From: SIG672 sp045605765
GTDB taxonomy: Bacteria > Bacillota > Clostridia > Oscillospirales > CAG-272
Assembly (NCBI GenBank): GCA_045605765.1
Contig: JAZUQQ010000032.1
Span: forward strand, 1-39,615
Reading direction: 5' to 3'
Length of the DNA: 39,615 nt
Shown here: positions 24,235 through 31,063 of the stretch, in pieces
How positions within the stretch are numbered: position 1 is the stretch's first letter
Layout of the letters: each line of letters starts with the position of its first letter
Notes under the pieces: generated by a model
What the model saw: the letters and a program-made list of their open reading frames with translations, nothing else
What the model was told of the DNA's origin: nothing
Database searches by the model: none
Translations under genes and position numbers: made by a program

Positions 24235-24930
24235 ATGTACTGTGCAAAATGCGGAGTCGAGCTTGCCGACACCGAAAAGAACTGTCCGCTTTGCGGCACG
24301 CGTGCCTATCACCCCGACATTACACGCACCGAGTCAGAGCCGACTTATCCGAAAAACAATCATCCAAAAGAAGAAGTCAGCCGAATGGGTGCACTTTTCA
24401 TAATAACTATGCTCTTCACTATTCCTCTTATACTGACGCCGATATGCGATTTCAGTATCACGGGAGAAATAACCTGGTCGGGATACGCGGCGTTTGCTAT
24501 TCTTCTTACCTATATCATAATAGTTCTGCCGATGTGGTTTCTCCATCCGCACCCGATCATTTTTACGCCGGTCGATTTCGCCTGTATCGGTCTTTACCTC
24601 TGGTATATAAACTTTGCAAGCGGCGGACACTGGTTCCTTACCCTCGCTTTTCCCGTAACGCTTATGGCAGGCGGACTTGTATCTACCGTCATTATCCTCT
24701 GCGCCGCACTCAAACGCGGTTACCTCTACATTTTCGGCGGAGCATCGCTCGCGCTGGGCGTTATAATGATATTCGTTGAGTTCTTTATAAATCTGACCTT
24801 CAAGCTCCGCGACACCTTCATCTGGTCGTTTTACCCGACCGTCGCCTTCACGCTTATCGGCGCGATGCTCCTAACTATCGCTATCTGCCGACCTCTGCGC
24901 GAATCTCTTCACAAAAAGTTTTTTATTTGA
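24235..24930 (+). CDS. Zinc-ribbon membrane protein (DUF6320-like)
   Basis: 231 residues. A zinc ribbon, MYCAKCGVELADTEKNCPLCG, opens the protein and a short linker leads to six or seven hydrophobic segments from about residue 50 on. The combination resembles the uncharacterised DUF6320 family, which I recall beside alcohol-acetyltransferase-like genes, as here; that memory is unverified. It is translated from an ATG one base after the upstream stop. It may help locate or regulate the acyltransferase at the membrane, which is inference. Confidence 0.75.
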   Translation: MYCAKCGVELADTEKNCPLCGTRAYHPDITRTESEPTYPKNNHPKEEVSRMGALFIITMLFTIPLILTPICDFSITGEITWSGYAAFAILLTYIIIVLPMWFLHPHPIIFTPVDFACIGLYLWYINFASGGHWFLTLAFPVTLMAGGLVSTVIILCAALKRGYLYIFGGASLALGVIMIFVEFFINLTFKLRDTFIWSFYPTVAFTLIGAMLLTIAICRPLRESLHKKFFI

Positions 24931-24946
24931 CTCGAAAGGACAAAAA

Positions 24947-25666
24947 ATGAGTATAAAGACCGTTTTGTTCGATCTTGACGGCACTCTTCTGCCGATGGAT
25001 CTGAACGTTTTTGTAAAGGATTATTTCACCTCTATGGCAAGAAAGCTCGCTCCGCACGGCTACGAAAGCGAAAAACTGATCGCATCGATCTGGGCAGGAA
25101 CTCAGGCTATGGTGAAAAATGACGGCTCAAAGACGAACGAGCAGGTATTCTGGGATACCTTCTGCGCATTCCACGGCGAGAGCGCAAGAGATCACCTTTA
25201 TATCTTCGAGGAGTTTTACAAGCTAGATTTTCCGAAGGTGCAAAAGTCCTGCGGATACGATCCGCGGGCGGCAAGGGTCGTCGAAAAATGCAAAGCTCTC
25301 GGTATGAGAGTCGCGCTTGCGACAAATCCGATCTTCCCCTCCGCCGCGACCAAGCAGCGCACCGCTTGGGCTGGGCTCGATATTAACGATTTCGAGCTCG
25401 TAACTACCTACGAAAACTCCCGTCACTGCAAGCCAAATCTCGATTATTACAGGGCAGTTCTCGAAAAGCTCGGTGCAGATCCCACCGAGTGTCTTATGGT
25501 AGGCAACGACGTCACCGAGGATATGGTGGCAAAAGAGCTCGAAATGAAGGTTTTTCTTCTCACCGACTGCATAATAAACAAAGAGGGCGCGGATATTTCG
25601 GTATATCCAAACGGCTCGTTTGACGAGCTCTGTGAGTTTATAACACAGTGCAACGTGCAGAGCTGA
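24947..25666 (+). CDS. HAD-superfamily hydrolase
   Basis: 239 residues. Haloacid dehalogenase-type phosphatase fold with all four motifs: FDLDGTLL (Asp nucleophile, residues 8-15), ATNP (motif II), CKPN (motif III Lys) and VGNDVTEDM (motif IV acids). A helical cap lies between motifs I and II. AAAGGA precedes the ATG and it follows the membrane protein by 16 bases, so it belongs to the same operon and ends at the terminator at 25692. The substrate cannot be told from the sequence; phosphoglycolate phosphatase-like enzymes are the nearest general type. Confidence 0.9.
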   Translation: MSIKTVLFDLDGTLLPMDLNVFVKDYFTSMARKLAPHGYESEKLIASIWAGTQAMVKNDGSKTNEQVFWDTFCAFHGESARDHLYIFEEFYKLDFPKVQKSCGYDPRAARVVEKCKALGMRVALATNPIFPSAATKQRTAWAGLDINDFELVTTYENSRHCKPNLDYYRAVLEKLGADPTECLMVGNDVTEDMVAKELEMKVFLLTDCIINKEGADISVYPNGSFDELCEFITQCNVQS

Positions 25667-25691
25667 TGTGGCTTTGCTTATGCAAAACAAA

Positions 25692-25736
25692 AAGCACTTA
25701 TTCACACGTGTTTGTGTAAATAAGTGCTTATTTTAT
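25692..25736. terminator. Bidirectional terminator between convergent operons
   Basis: AAGCACTTATT (25692-25702) and AATAAGTGCTT (25719-25729) with inner ACAC/GTGT pairing. U-runs follow on both strands. Confidence 0.88.
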
Positions 25737-25741
25737 CTGTG

Positions 25742-26929
25742 TTAAAGCATTTCCTTTATAATATCGGAAATGATCTTGATTCCGCGGACGATCTGCTCCT
25801 CGGTGGGAGTCGAATATGTGATACGGAAGGAATGCGAGATCTCGCTTTCCGAAGGTGAAAACGCCGTTCCGGGCACGACCGCGACCTTTTTTTCGAGGGA
25901 TCTCTTTACAAAGGTCGAAAGATCGATGCTGTCGGGGAGAGTCAACCACACGAAAAGTCCGCCCTCGGGACGGGTGAATTTCACGCAGTCGGGCATATTT
26001 TTGTCCAGTTCGCTCATCATAAGCGCACATTTATCACGATAGAGCGCGCGAACGCCGTCGATATGCTCGTCGAGTCCGTATTTCTCGGTAAAATCGGCGC
26101 AGAGCATCTGAAAGAACTGATTCGTATGAACGTCCTCGACCTGCTTTGCAACTACGATCTTCTGGAAGACCGTCTCGGGTGCGCTGAGAAATCCCACGCG
26201 CATACCTGCCGAGAGGATCTTTGAGAACGATCCGCAATATACGACGATTCCCGCGTCATCAAAGCTCTTGATAGTGGGTATCTCCTCTCCTGCAAAGCGA
26301 AGCTCGCCGTAGGGGTTGTCCTCGACTATGAGAAGTCCCTTTTCGCGGCAGATATCGTAAACCGCGCGACGTTTTTCAAGCGACATTGTCGTTCCTGCGG
26401 GGTTGTGGAAGGTCGGAATAAGATAGAGTATCTTTGCCTTCGGATTTTCCTTTATCGCTTCTTTCAGCTTTTCGATATTTATTCCGTCGCCCTCCATCTC
26501 GACTCCGACGGTCTTTGCTCCGTTCGAACGGAAGGCGTTGAGTGCTCCGATGAACGAAGGATCCTCGGTCAAAACGACGTCGCCCTCGTTGCACATCACC
26601 TTACAGGTGAGTTCAAGTCCCTGCTGACCGCCCGAAACAATCATAACTCCGTTTCCCTCGTGCTTTATGCCGAAACGGCTTTCAAGGCGGGAGGCTATCT
26701 GCTCTCTGAGCTTCGGATAACCTTCTGTTATTCCGTATTGGAGCGCCTGCGAGGAACGGTTTGCGAAAATGTCTGAGGCGAGTGTGGCAAGCTTTTCGGA
26801 CGGAAATGACTCCGCCGCAGGATTTCCTGCCGCAAACGCGATTATTTCAGGATCGGTAAGGCTCTTGAATATCTCTCTTATTGCAGAGGGCTTCATATTT
26901 ACAAGTTTTTCGGATATATTATATTCCAT
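25742..26929 (-). CDS. PLP-dependent aminotransferase, class I/II
   Basis: 395 residues. Fold-type I aminotransferase: FAAGNPAAESFP at the N-terminus, IVSGGQQGLEL, PTFHNPAGTTMS, VEDNPYGELRF and the Schiff-base lysine in GSFSKILSAGMRVG, ending with HSFRITYSTP, which includes the substrate-binding Arg. The pattern is that of the 2-aminoadipate aminotransferase (LysN)/MocR-like group, but no GntR-type DNA-binding domain is attached. Substrate unknown. AAAGGA nine bases before the ATG at 26929 selects this start; the frame runs to 27019 across the promoter. Confidence 0.92.
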   Translation of the reverse strand: MEYNISEKLVNMKPSAIREIFKSLTDPEIIAFAAGNPAAESFPSEKLATLASDIFANRSSQALQYGITEGYPKLREQIASRLESRFGIKHEGNGVMIVSGGQQGLELTCKVMCNEGDVVLTEDPSFIGALNAFRSNGAKTVGVEMEGDGINIEKLKEAIKENPKAKILYLIPTFHNPAGTTMSLEKRRAVYDICREKGLLIVEDNPYGELRFAGEEIPTIKSFDDAGIVVYCGSFSKILSAGMRVGFLSAPETVFQKIVVAKQVEDVHTNQFFQMLCADFTEKYGLDEHIDGVRALYRDKCALMMSELDKNMPDCVKFTRPEGGLFVWLTLPDSIDLSTFVKRSLEKKVAVVPGTAFSPSESEISHSFRITYSTPTEEQIVRGIKIISDIIKEML

Positions 26930-26966
26930 AGAGTAAATTCCTTTCGATGTTTCATTTAACCTAAAT

Positions 26967-26995
26967 ATTTTAACACAATATATACCGTTTTGCAA
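26967..26995 (-). promoter_or_regulatory. Sigma-A promoter of the aminotransferase gene
   Basis: Minus strand: TTGCAA (26990-26995), 17-base spacer, TAAAAT (26967-26972). It is divergent from the promoter at 27028-27056. Confidence 0.75.
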
Positions 26996-27027
26996 TACGA
27001 AATTTATAAATTTGCTCAAAATAACCT

Positions 27028-27056
27028 TGAAAAAAGGCTTTTTATGTGATAATATT
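27028..27056 (+). promoter_or_regulatory. Sigma-A promoter of the 27108 gene
   Basis: TTGAAA (27028-27033), 17-base spacer, TAATAT (27051-27056). Confidence 0.75.
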
Positions 27057-27107
27057 ATTATATGCGAATTTTTCGAGTCCCTAAAAACGCGAAAGGAGAA
27101 CCCTTAT

Positions 27108-27848
27108 ATGTCATATTCAACAATGGAATACGACTATTTTCCCGAAGAACCCGAAAAGAAAAAGGGGGTCTCAGTCGGAAAAATACTCAAATATCTTGCG
27201 ATGGCACTTATAGTGCTGGTCTATGCCCTCCTCTTTTTCAGAATTTTTATATCTAACGACACCTCTCTTGCAAAAAGCTTCGTGTGGACCGAAAAAAGCA
27301 TTGCCGCATACGATGAAAACGGCGGAATTTCAGTCTACACCCAAGAGCTTGAAGGTTATAGCATATACAACGACGACGGCGATGTCGTAGAAACAGTAAG
27401 CTACAACGAGCTGTCCGAGGACGGACTTTTTAAAGTAAGCAATTTTATGTATGTAAAGGACACAAGAGAGGTTATAATAACCCTGCGTTACAACGATACC
27501 TGCGAAAAGCTTTACAGCGAAAAATACTCTGTCGACCCAGATGCACACGAGCTTTTCGTGTTTGAGCTTCGCGGCGGAGAAAAGACCTATTCGGATTACG
27601 TTTATCTCACAGACGAACGCTTCGTTTACCACTACCGCCGTCTCGTTTTTGGTGATGTTGATATTGAAAACGTCGGCACGCTGTCGCTCGTCGGCTACTG
27701 TGTAGGCAATCCAAATCGCGAGGATAGCGTCCTTGATATGACTATATTCGACTCTCATCTAAGCGTGAAACCGCTTGATTTCAAAAAGCTTCTCCCTGCG
27801 GATCTAAGCTCGGATCTCAAAACTCCGCCCTACGTTAAATTTGACTAA
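27108..27848 (+). CDS. Uncharacterised membrane-anchored protein
   Basis: 246 residues. An acidic then basic N-terminus (EEPEKKK) is followed by one transmembrane segment at about 22-45 (ILKYLAMALIVLVYALLFF) and a soluble domain of about 200 residues that should lie outside the membrane. The domain is rich in Tyr, Asp and beta-prone stretches (VIITLRYNDT, FVYHYRRLVFGD). I do not recognise the family. AAAGGAG before the ATG at 27108 fixes the start. The next gene begins about 30 bases downstream in the same direction. Confidence 0.8.
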   Translation: MSYSTMEYDYFPEEPEKKKGVSVGKILKYLAMALIVLVYALLFFRIFISNDTSLAKSFVWTEKSIAAYDENGGISVYTQELEGYSIYNDDGDVVETVSYNELSEDGLFKVSNFMYVKDTREVIITLRYNDTCEKLYSEKYSVDPDAHELFVFELRGGEKTYSDYVYLTDERFVYHYRRLVFGDVDIENVGTLSLVGYCVGNPNREDSVLDMTIFDSHLSVKPLDFKKLLPADLSSDLKTPPYVKFD

Positions 27849-27878
27849 AATTTATTGAAAAGGACATTTTTAAAGAAT

Positions 27879-28529
27879 ATGATACTTTCACCAAAAGAAA
27901 CGGTAATTGCATACAGATGTCCCGACTGCGGTTCGGGAATTATGAGTGTCGTCGGAGCTTTCGCGCTCTCGGGTGACCTTATCAAGCTGAAATGCTCATG
28001 CGGCAGCAGTGAGCTTCACATCTCGCGTACCTCGAACAAAAGACTTCGCCTGACTGTTCCCTGTCTTATCTGCCCGAAGCCGCATGTTTATACTATAGGA
28101 CAAAACACCTTCTTCTCGCGCGACGGCGTTTTCACTCTATCCTGCACTGTAAGCGGACTTCCTCTCTGCTTTATAGGCACTAAGGAAGCTGTCACTGATG
28201 CGCTCAGCGAGGCAACAAAGGAGCTGAACACCCTTCTCGAAGATGCTGGGCTTGATACTCTCGACGACATTCGCGAACACAACGACTCAGCGGACCCCTT
28301 TGACGCAAGCATCGATGACATAATCAGATACACTATCTGCGAGCTTGAAGACGAAGGAAAGGTAAAATGCAAATGTCCGACCAGCGCGGTCGCAGATTAT
28401 CAATTTGAGATAATTGATGATACTTTGCGTGTTTTCTGCGAAAAATGCGGTGCTTCGGTCACCCTTCCGATGTCGGACACGTCAATGGCGCACGATTTCC
28501 TGCTCTCCGACAGCTTGGAGCTCAAATAA
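27879..28529 (+). CDS. Uncharacterised cysteine-rich (zinc-ribbon-like) protein
   Basis: About 216 residues. Several Cys pairs suggest metal ribbons: YRCPDCGSG with KCSCGSSE near the N-terminus, CLICPKPH in the middle, and KCKCP with CEKCGASV near the end. The central part is acidic and helical. No family recognised. The start is uncertain: ATG at 27879 lies far (about 15 bases) from AAAAGG, and an earlier TTG at 27855 has no binding site. It is probably cotranscribed with the preceding membrane protein, suggesting a shared but unknown role. Confidence 0.7.
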   Translation: MILSPKETVIAYRCPDCGSGIMSVVGAFALSGDLIKLKCSCGSSELHISRTSNKRLRLTVPCLICPKPHVYTIGQNTFFSRDGVFTLSCTVSGLPLCFIGTKEAVTDALSEATKELNTLLEDAGLDTLDDIREHNDSADPFDASIDDIIRYTICELEDEGKVKCKCPTSAVADYQFEIIDDTLRVFCEKCGASVTLPMSDTSMAHDFLLSDSLELK

Positions 28530-28536
28530 AAACGGA

Positions 28537-28563
28537 ACACTTTGGGTCGCTCCTCATACTATA
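28537..28563 (+). promoter_or_regulatory. Possible sigma-K-like promoter
   Basis: AC (28537-28538), 16 bases, then CATACTATA (28555-28563), matching the loose sigma-K pattern AC-N16-CATANNNTA. A TATAAT at 28560-28565 has no good -35, so a sigma-A promoter is less convincing. The motif is short and could be chance. Confidence 0.35.
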
Positions 28564-28655
28564 ATAGAGGGAAGGATAAAGAGCTTTTCCCCTTCCGAAA
28601 GGAAGCGAGAAGGTTGAATAAAATCCCGAAATTTCAAAATATAGGAGGACCTAAT

Positions 28656-28826
28656 ATGAACTGCCTTTGCAATCTCTTTGAAGATTCCACCACTTGGCTC
28701 ATTATCATTGCCGCTATTCTTCTTTTCAATAGCTGCAACGGATGCGGCTGCAACAACACCGGCTGCGGATGCAACAACAATGGCTGCGGATGCAACAATA
28801 ACGGCTGCGGATGCGGATGCAACTGA
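28656..28826 (+). CDS. Small Cys/Gly/Asn-repeat protein, possible spore coat component
   Basis: 56 residues with 12 cysteines. A short start (MNCLCNLFED) leads to a hydrophobic stretch, WLIIIAAILLF (14-24), and then repeats of GCGCNNN to the end. AGGAGG precedes the ATG at 28656. Proteins of this kind are common and unnamed in Clostridia. The cysteine pattern suggests disulfide or metal cross-linking, and the sigma-K-like promoter upstream hints at late mother-cell expression. Both are inferences. A strong terminator follows, so it is a single-gene unit. Confidence 0.75.
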   Translation: MNCLCNLFEDSTTWLIIIAAILLFNSCNGCGCNNTGCGCNNNGCGCNNNGCGCGCN

Positions 28827-28866
28827 TCAAAAGCTAAGTCCCCATAGACGTACAAAATAACGGTAA

Positions 28867-28904
28867 AAAAGCCGAGGGTTTCGCCCTCGGCTTTTAGTTT
28901 TTAT
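28867..28904. terminator. Bidirectional terminator between the Cys-rich gene and hpf
   Basis: AAAAGCCGAGGG (28867-28878) and CCCTCGGCTTTT (28884-28895?) arms with a TTTCG loop region, U-runs on both strands. Confidence 0.9.
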
Positions 28905-28910
28905 TATTTA

Positions 28911-29453
28911 TTATTTTTCGGGAATAATACAGCCGTAGTTTCCGTCGTTACGGATATAAACTACGTTTATTTCCTCGGTAACGTCGTTTCTGAAAACGAA
29001 GAACCTGTGGTCAAGAAGGAGCATTTGAAGTATTGCCTCGTCTATCGACATCGGTTTCAAATTAAAATACTTCATTCTTACCTTGAAATCTCCGATGGTC
29101 TCGTCATCCTGTTCGTCGTTTATCGGAATATAAGCGTCCGAACCCTTGACGAACACACCCTCGCGAAGTCTCTTTTCAAGTCTGGTCTTGTTCTTTCTGA
29201 TCTGACGTTCGATAGAATAGATAACGTCGTCGAGTGCGTTTTGGTATGTCTTGTCAGATTTTTCGCTTCGGTATATCGTACCGCCGCTTACTATCGTAAG
29301 CTCCAAAGTTTCAAGTCCGTGTTTGTTTTGAATTGATACCGACGCCTCTGCGCCCTCGTTAAAGAACTTGTCAAACTTTGCGAGCTTCTTTTCAACTATC
29401 TCGTAAAGTCCTCTCGGAACCTCTGTCTTTTTTCCGACGATCGTGAATTTCAT
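28911..29453 (-). CDS. hpf: Ribosome hibernation-promoting factor, long form
   Basis: 180 residues. The N-terminal domain (MKFTIVGKKTEVPRGLYEIVEKKLAK and later YRSEKSDKTYQNALDDVI) binds the 30S decoding centre. A linker leads to the C-terminal domain (FNLKPMSIDEAILQMLLLDHRFFVFRN), which dimerises ribosomes into 100S particles in stationary phase. AAAGGTGG seven bases before the ATG at 29453 fixes the start. A consensus promoter precedes it and a terminator follows: single-gene unit. Confidence 0.95.
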   Translation of the reverse strand: MKFTIVGKKTEVPRGLYEIVEKKLAKFDKFFNEGAEASVSIQNKHGLETLELTIVSGGTIYRSEKSDKTYQNALDDVIYSIERQIRKNKTRLEKRLREGVFVKGSDAYIPINDEQDDETIGDFKVRMKYFNLKPMSIDEAILQMLLLDHRFFVFRNDVTEEINVVYIRNDGNYGCIIPEK

Positions 29454-29520
29454 ATCAAAACCACCTTTGCTATATATTACAAAGGGCAATCCGTAAAGGG
29501 TAGTTTCCCTCTGTGATTAT

Positions 29521-29549
29521 AATATAGCACATTTTTTGGTAATTGTCAA
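29521..29549 (-). promoter_or_regulatory. Sigma-A promoter of hpf
   Basis: Minus strand: TTGACA (29544-29549), 17-base spacer, TATATT (29521-29526). Confidence 0.85.
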
Positions 29550-29653
29550 CATCTAGCGCGCAAATTTTATGTGATTTTTGGGCATTTCGACAATAAAATG
29601 CGTTTTCGACAGCTTTGAATCATAAATACCCAATGCCGTAGCGCGATGCTTTA

Positions 29654-29983
29654 TTACATTTTTATAATAGTGCATTTTTTACCGATCTCTTCACAGTATT
29701 TTATGACTGAGAGAGTTCCCTTGGATTTTCCGTCCCAAAAGGCTAGCACCTCGTCGGCGTACTCTACTATCCGTTTGTTACGTACTATCGGCGCGCCTCT
29801 GCCGTATCTTTCGTAATTTGGTAAAAATTCAGTCAACGTAATACGGTTTTTATCAGCATAATCGGCAGCACAGGAATCAATACCCTTCGCTCCGCCCGAC
29901 ACTATCTCCCTCGTACCCGACGACAGATAATCTTCGAGATTTTTTACTTCCAGATTTCGTGAACCAATAATTGCAATTTTCAT
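29654..29983 (-). CDS. SLOG-fold (YpsA/DprA-like) protein
   Basis: 109 residues. Rossmann-like SLOG superfamily pattern: MKIAIIGSRNLE at the start, then IVSGGAKGIDSCAADYA and NKRIVEYADEVLAFWDGKSKGT, resembling DUF2493/YpsA and the DprA nucleotide-binding core. SLOG proteins bind nucleotides or nucleotide-like ligands and many sit in defence or stress loci. GAGGG precedes the ATG. It is transcribed divergently from the RHH/XRE pair, with a perfect operator-like palindrome between, so the three probably form one regulated module. Confidence 0.82.
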   Translation of the reverse strand: MKIAIIGSRNLEVKNLEDYLSSGTREIVSGGAKGIDSCAADYADKNRITLTEFLPNYERYGRGAPIVRNKRIVEYADEVLAFWDGKSKGTLSVIKYCEEIGKKCTIIKM

Positions 29984-30007
29984 AATTTCCCTCGCTTTTA
30001 TAATTTG

Positions 30008-30028
30008 GTATACTTATATCAAGTATAC
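30008..30028. promoter_or_regulatory. Operator-like palindrome between divergent genes
   Basis: GTATACTT (30008-30015), 5 bases, AAGTATAC (30021-30028): a perfect repeat. It lies 25 bases upstream of the SLOG gene and 66 bases upstream of the RHH gene. Likely binding site of the RHH or XRE protein encoded alongside. Confidence 0.6.
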
Positions 30029-30093
30029 TCACAACATTATATCGCAAAATAATCTTAAAATGTACTTAATATAAGATTATTTTTGAGGAAATT

Positions 30094-30285
30094 ATGAGAA
30101 ATAAGAAAAATAAGCATCTTGGAATCGAGATAGATCCCGAACTCCATTACAAATTACATTATTTGTCGAAGTACGAAGGACGTTCTGCGAACGGTGAAAT
30201 TCTCTTCTTGATACGCAAAGCAATAAAAGAATTTGAAAGTGTCGAGGGCGTTATTGAAATTCCGTCTGAAATTATGAATGACTAA
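30094..30285 (+). CDS. Arc-type ribbon-helix-helix DNA-binding protein
   Basis: 63 residues. HLGIEIDPELHYKLHYLSKYEGRSANGEILFLIRKAIKEFE gives the Arc/MetJ strand-helix-helix with the usual alternating hydrophobic strand and RSANGEI turn. GAGGA precedes the ATG. Stop overlaps the next start by eight bases. Probably represses its own operon and the divergent SLOG gene through the palindrome at 30008-30028. Confidence 0.85.
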   Translation: MRNKKNKHLGIEIDPELHYKLHYLSKYEGRSANGEILFLIRKAIKEFESVEGVIEIPSEIMND

Positions 30286-30547
30286 AAGCACGGCAAACAT
30301 AGGTGATATGCGTGGTCCGTTAACTGTTGACCGTCATTTGAAAAAACTCGACCTTACCAGATATGAGCTTTCAAAAAGAACTAAGATCGGATATCAAACG
30401 ATAGATTACTACAAGAACAAGGTAGTTCGTTACGACAGTTACGTTATTGGTCGAAATTGCGCCGCGCTTGATTGCGATGTTTCGGATATCATTGCTTATG
30501 AAAGCGAAAAAAACAACACCGCAGGGGAGCCTCCTTGCGGTGTTTAA
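30278..30547 (+). CDS. XRE-family helix-turn-helix protein
   Basis: 89 residues. VDRHLKKLDLTRYELSKRTKIGYQTIDYYKNK is a Cro/CI-type helix-turn-helix of the HTH_26 kind, followed by CAALDCDVSDIIAYE. It overlaps the RHH gene by eight bases, so the two are coupled. An internal ATG at 30308 could also start it. The last codons lie within a terminator hairpin. Confidence 0.8.
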   Translation: MTKSTANIGDMRGPLTVDRHLKKLDLTRYELSKRTKIGYQTIDYYKNKVVRYDSYVIGRNCAALDCDVSDIIAYESEKNNTAGEPPCGV

Positions 30548-30555
30548 ATTTTATA
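30515..30555 (+). terminator. Terminator overlapping the end of the XRE gene
   Basis: AACACCGCA (30515-30523) and TGCGGTGTT (30536-30544), with the stop codon at 30545-30547 forming part of the TAAATTTT tail. The U-run is imperfect. Confidence 0.75.
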
Positions 30556-30571
30556 ATTTCTCTTTGTGTGG

Positions 30572-30633
30572 CAAATACACCTATAATAGTCTTCTCTTGC
30601 AAGAGAAAGGGGATAGCGATATCGGTTGATGAG
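30572..30633. repeat. Dispersed intergenic repeat, copy 2
   Basis: Contains ACCTATAATAGTCTTCTCTT, GCAAGAGAA and TAGCGA, matching copy 1 at 15256-15312 with two differences in the 28-base core. The two copies diverge after that core. Confidence 0.6.
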
Positions 30634-30647
30634 TAGTCACGTATATC

Positions 30648-30893
30648 TCAAAACGATATTTCGTCGAGCGTATCCGAAAACGCGGGGAGAAATTCTTTCA
30701 TAAAATAATCTGCCTCGTAACAATTCATTTCGATAAGCGAGTGGCAGGTAGACTGCTCCGCACTTGCAAATTCTGCGTTTCCACTCTTTATTTCCTCGAC
30801 ACACTTGATAAGCGCGTATATTTTTGTCAGCAGCCTTGATTATTTTTTCCCTTGCTTGCGCCTGAATAAAAGTTCAAAAAAGCCGTTTTTCAT
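30648..30893 (-). pseudogene. Small ORF broken by an in-frame stop
   Basis: From the ATG at 30893 the frame reads MKNGFFELLFRRKQGKK, then TAA (30840-30842). It continues in the same frame as plausible protein: LLTKIYALIKCVEEIKSG, AEQSTCHSLIEMN and FMKEFLPAFSDTLDEISF, to a TGA at 30648-30650. A good promoter lies upstream at 30924-30952, so the region is probably transcribed. No strong binding site precedes the ATG. It may be a decayed gene or an assembly error. Family not recognised. Confidence 0.5.
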
Positions 30894-30923
30894 TCTATTT
30901 TCTCTGTATTTTCTCTTTTTTAC

Positions 30924-30952
30924 AGTATAACACACAAATTTATCCCTGCCAA
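30924..30952 (-). promoter_or_regulatory. Sigma-A promoter of the broken ORF
   Basis: Minus strand: TTGGCA (30947-30952), 17-base spacer, TATACT (30924-30929). Confidence 0.7.
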
Positions 30953-30994
30953 CAATCGCTTTTCGCGGTTTGATCTAAAAATTCGGCTTACATG

Positions 30995-31023
30995 TTGACA
31001 AACGCCGCGTTTCTCGTTAAAAT
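30995..31023 (+). promoter_or_regulatory. Sigma-A promoter of hprK
   Basis: TTGACA (30995-31000), 17-base spacer, TAAAAT (31018-31023). Confidence 0.85.
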
Positions 31024-31063
31024 ATATTTGTAACAAACTAAAAAACACTTAGGAGCTAAGATA

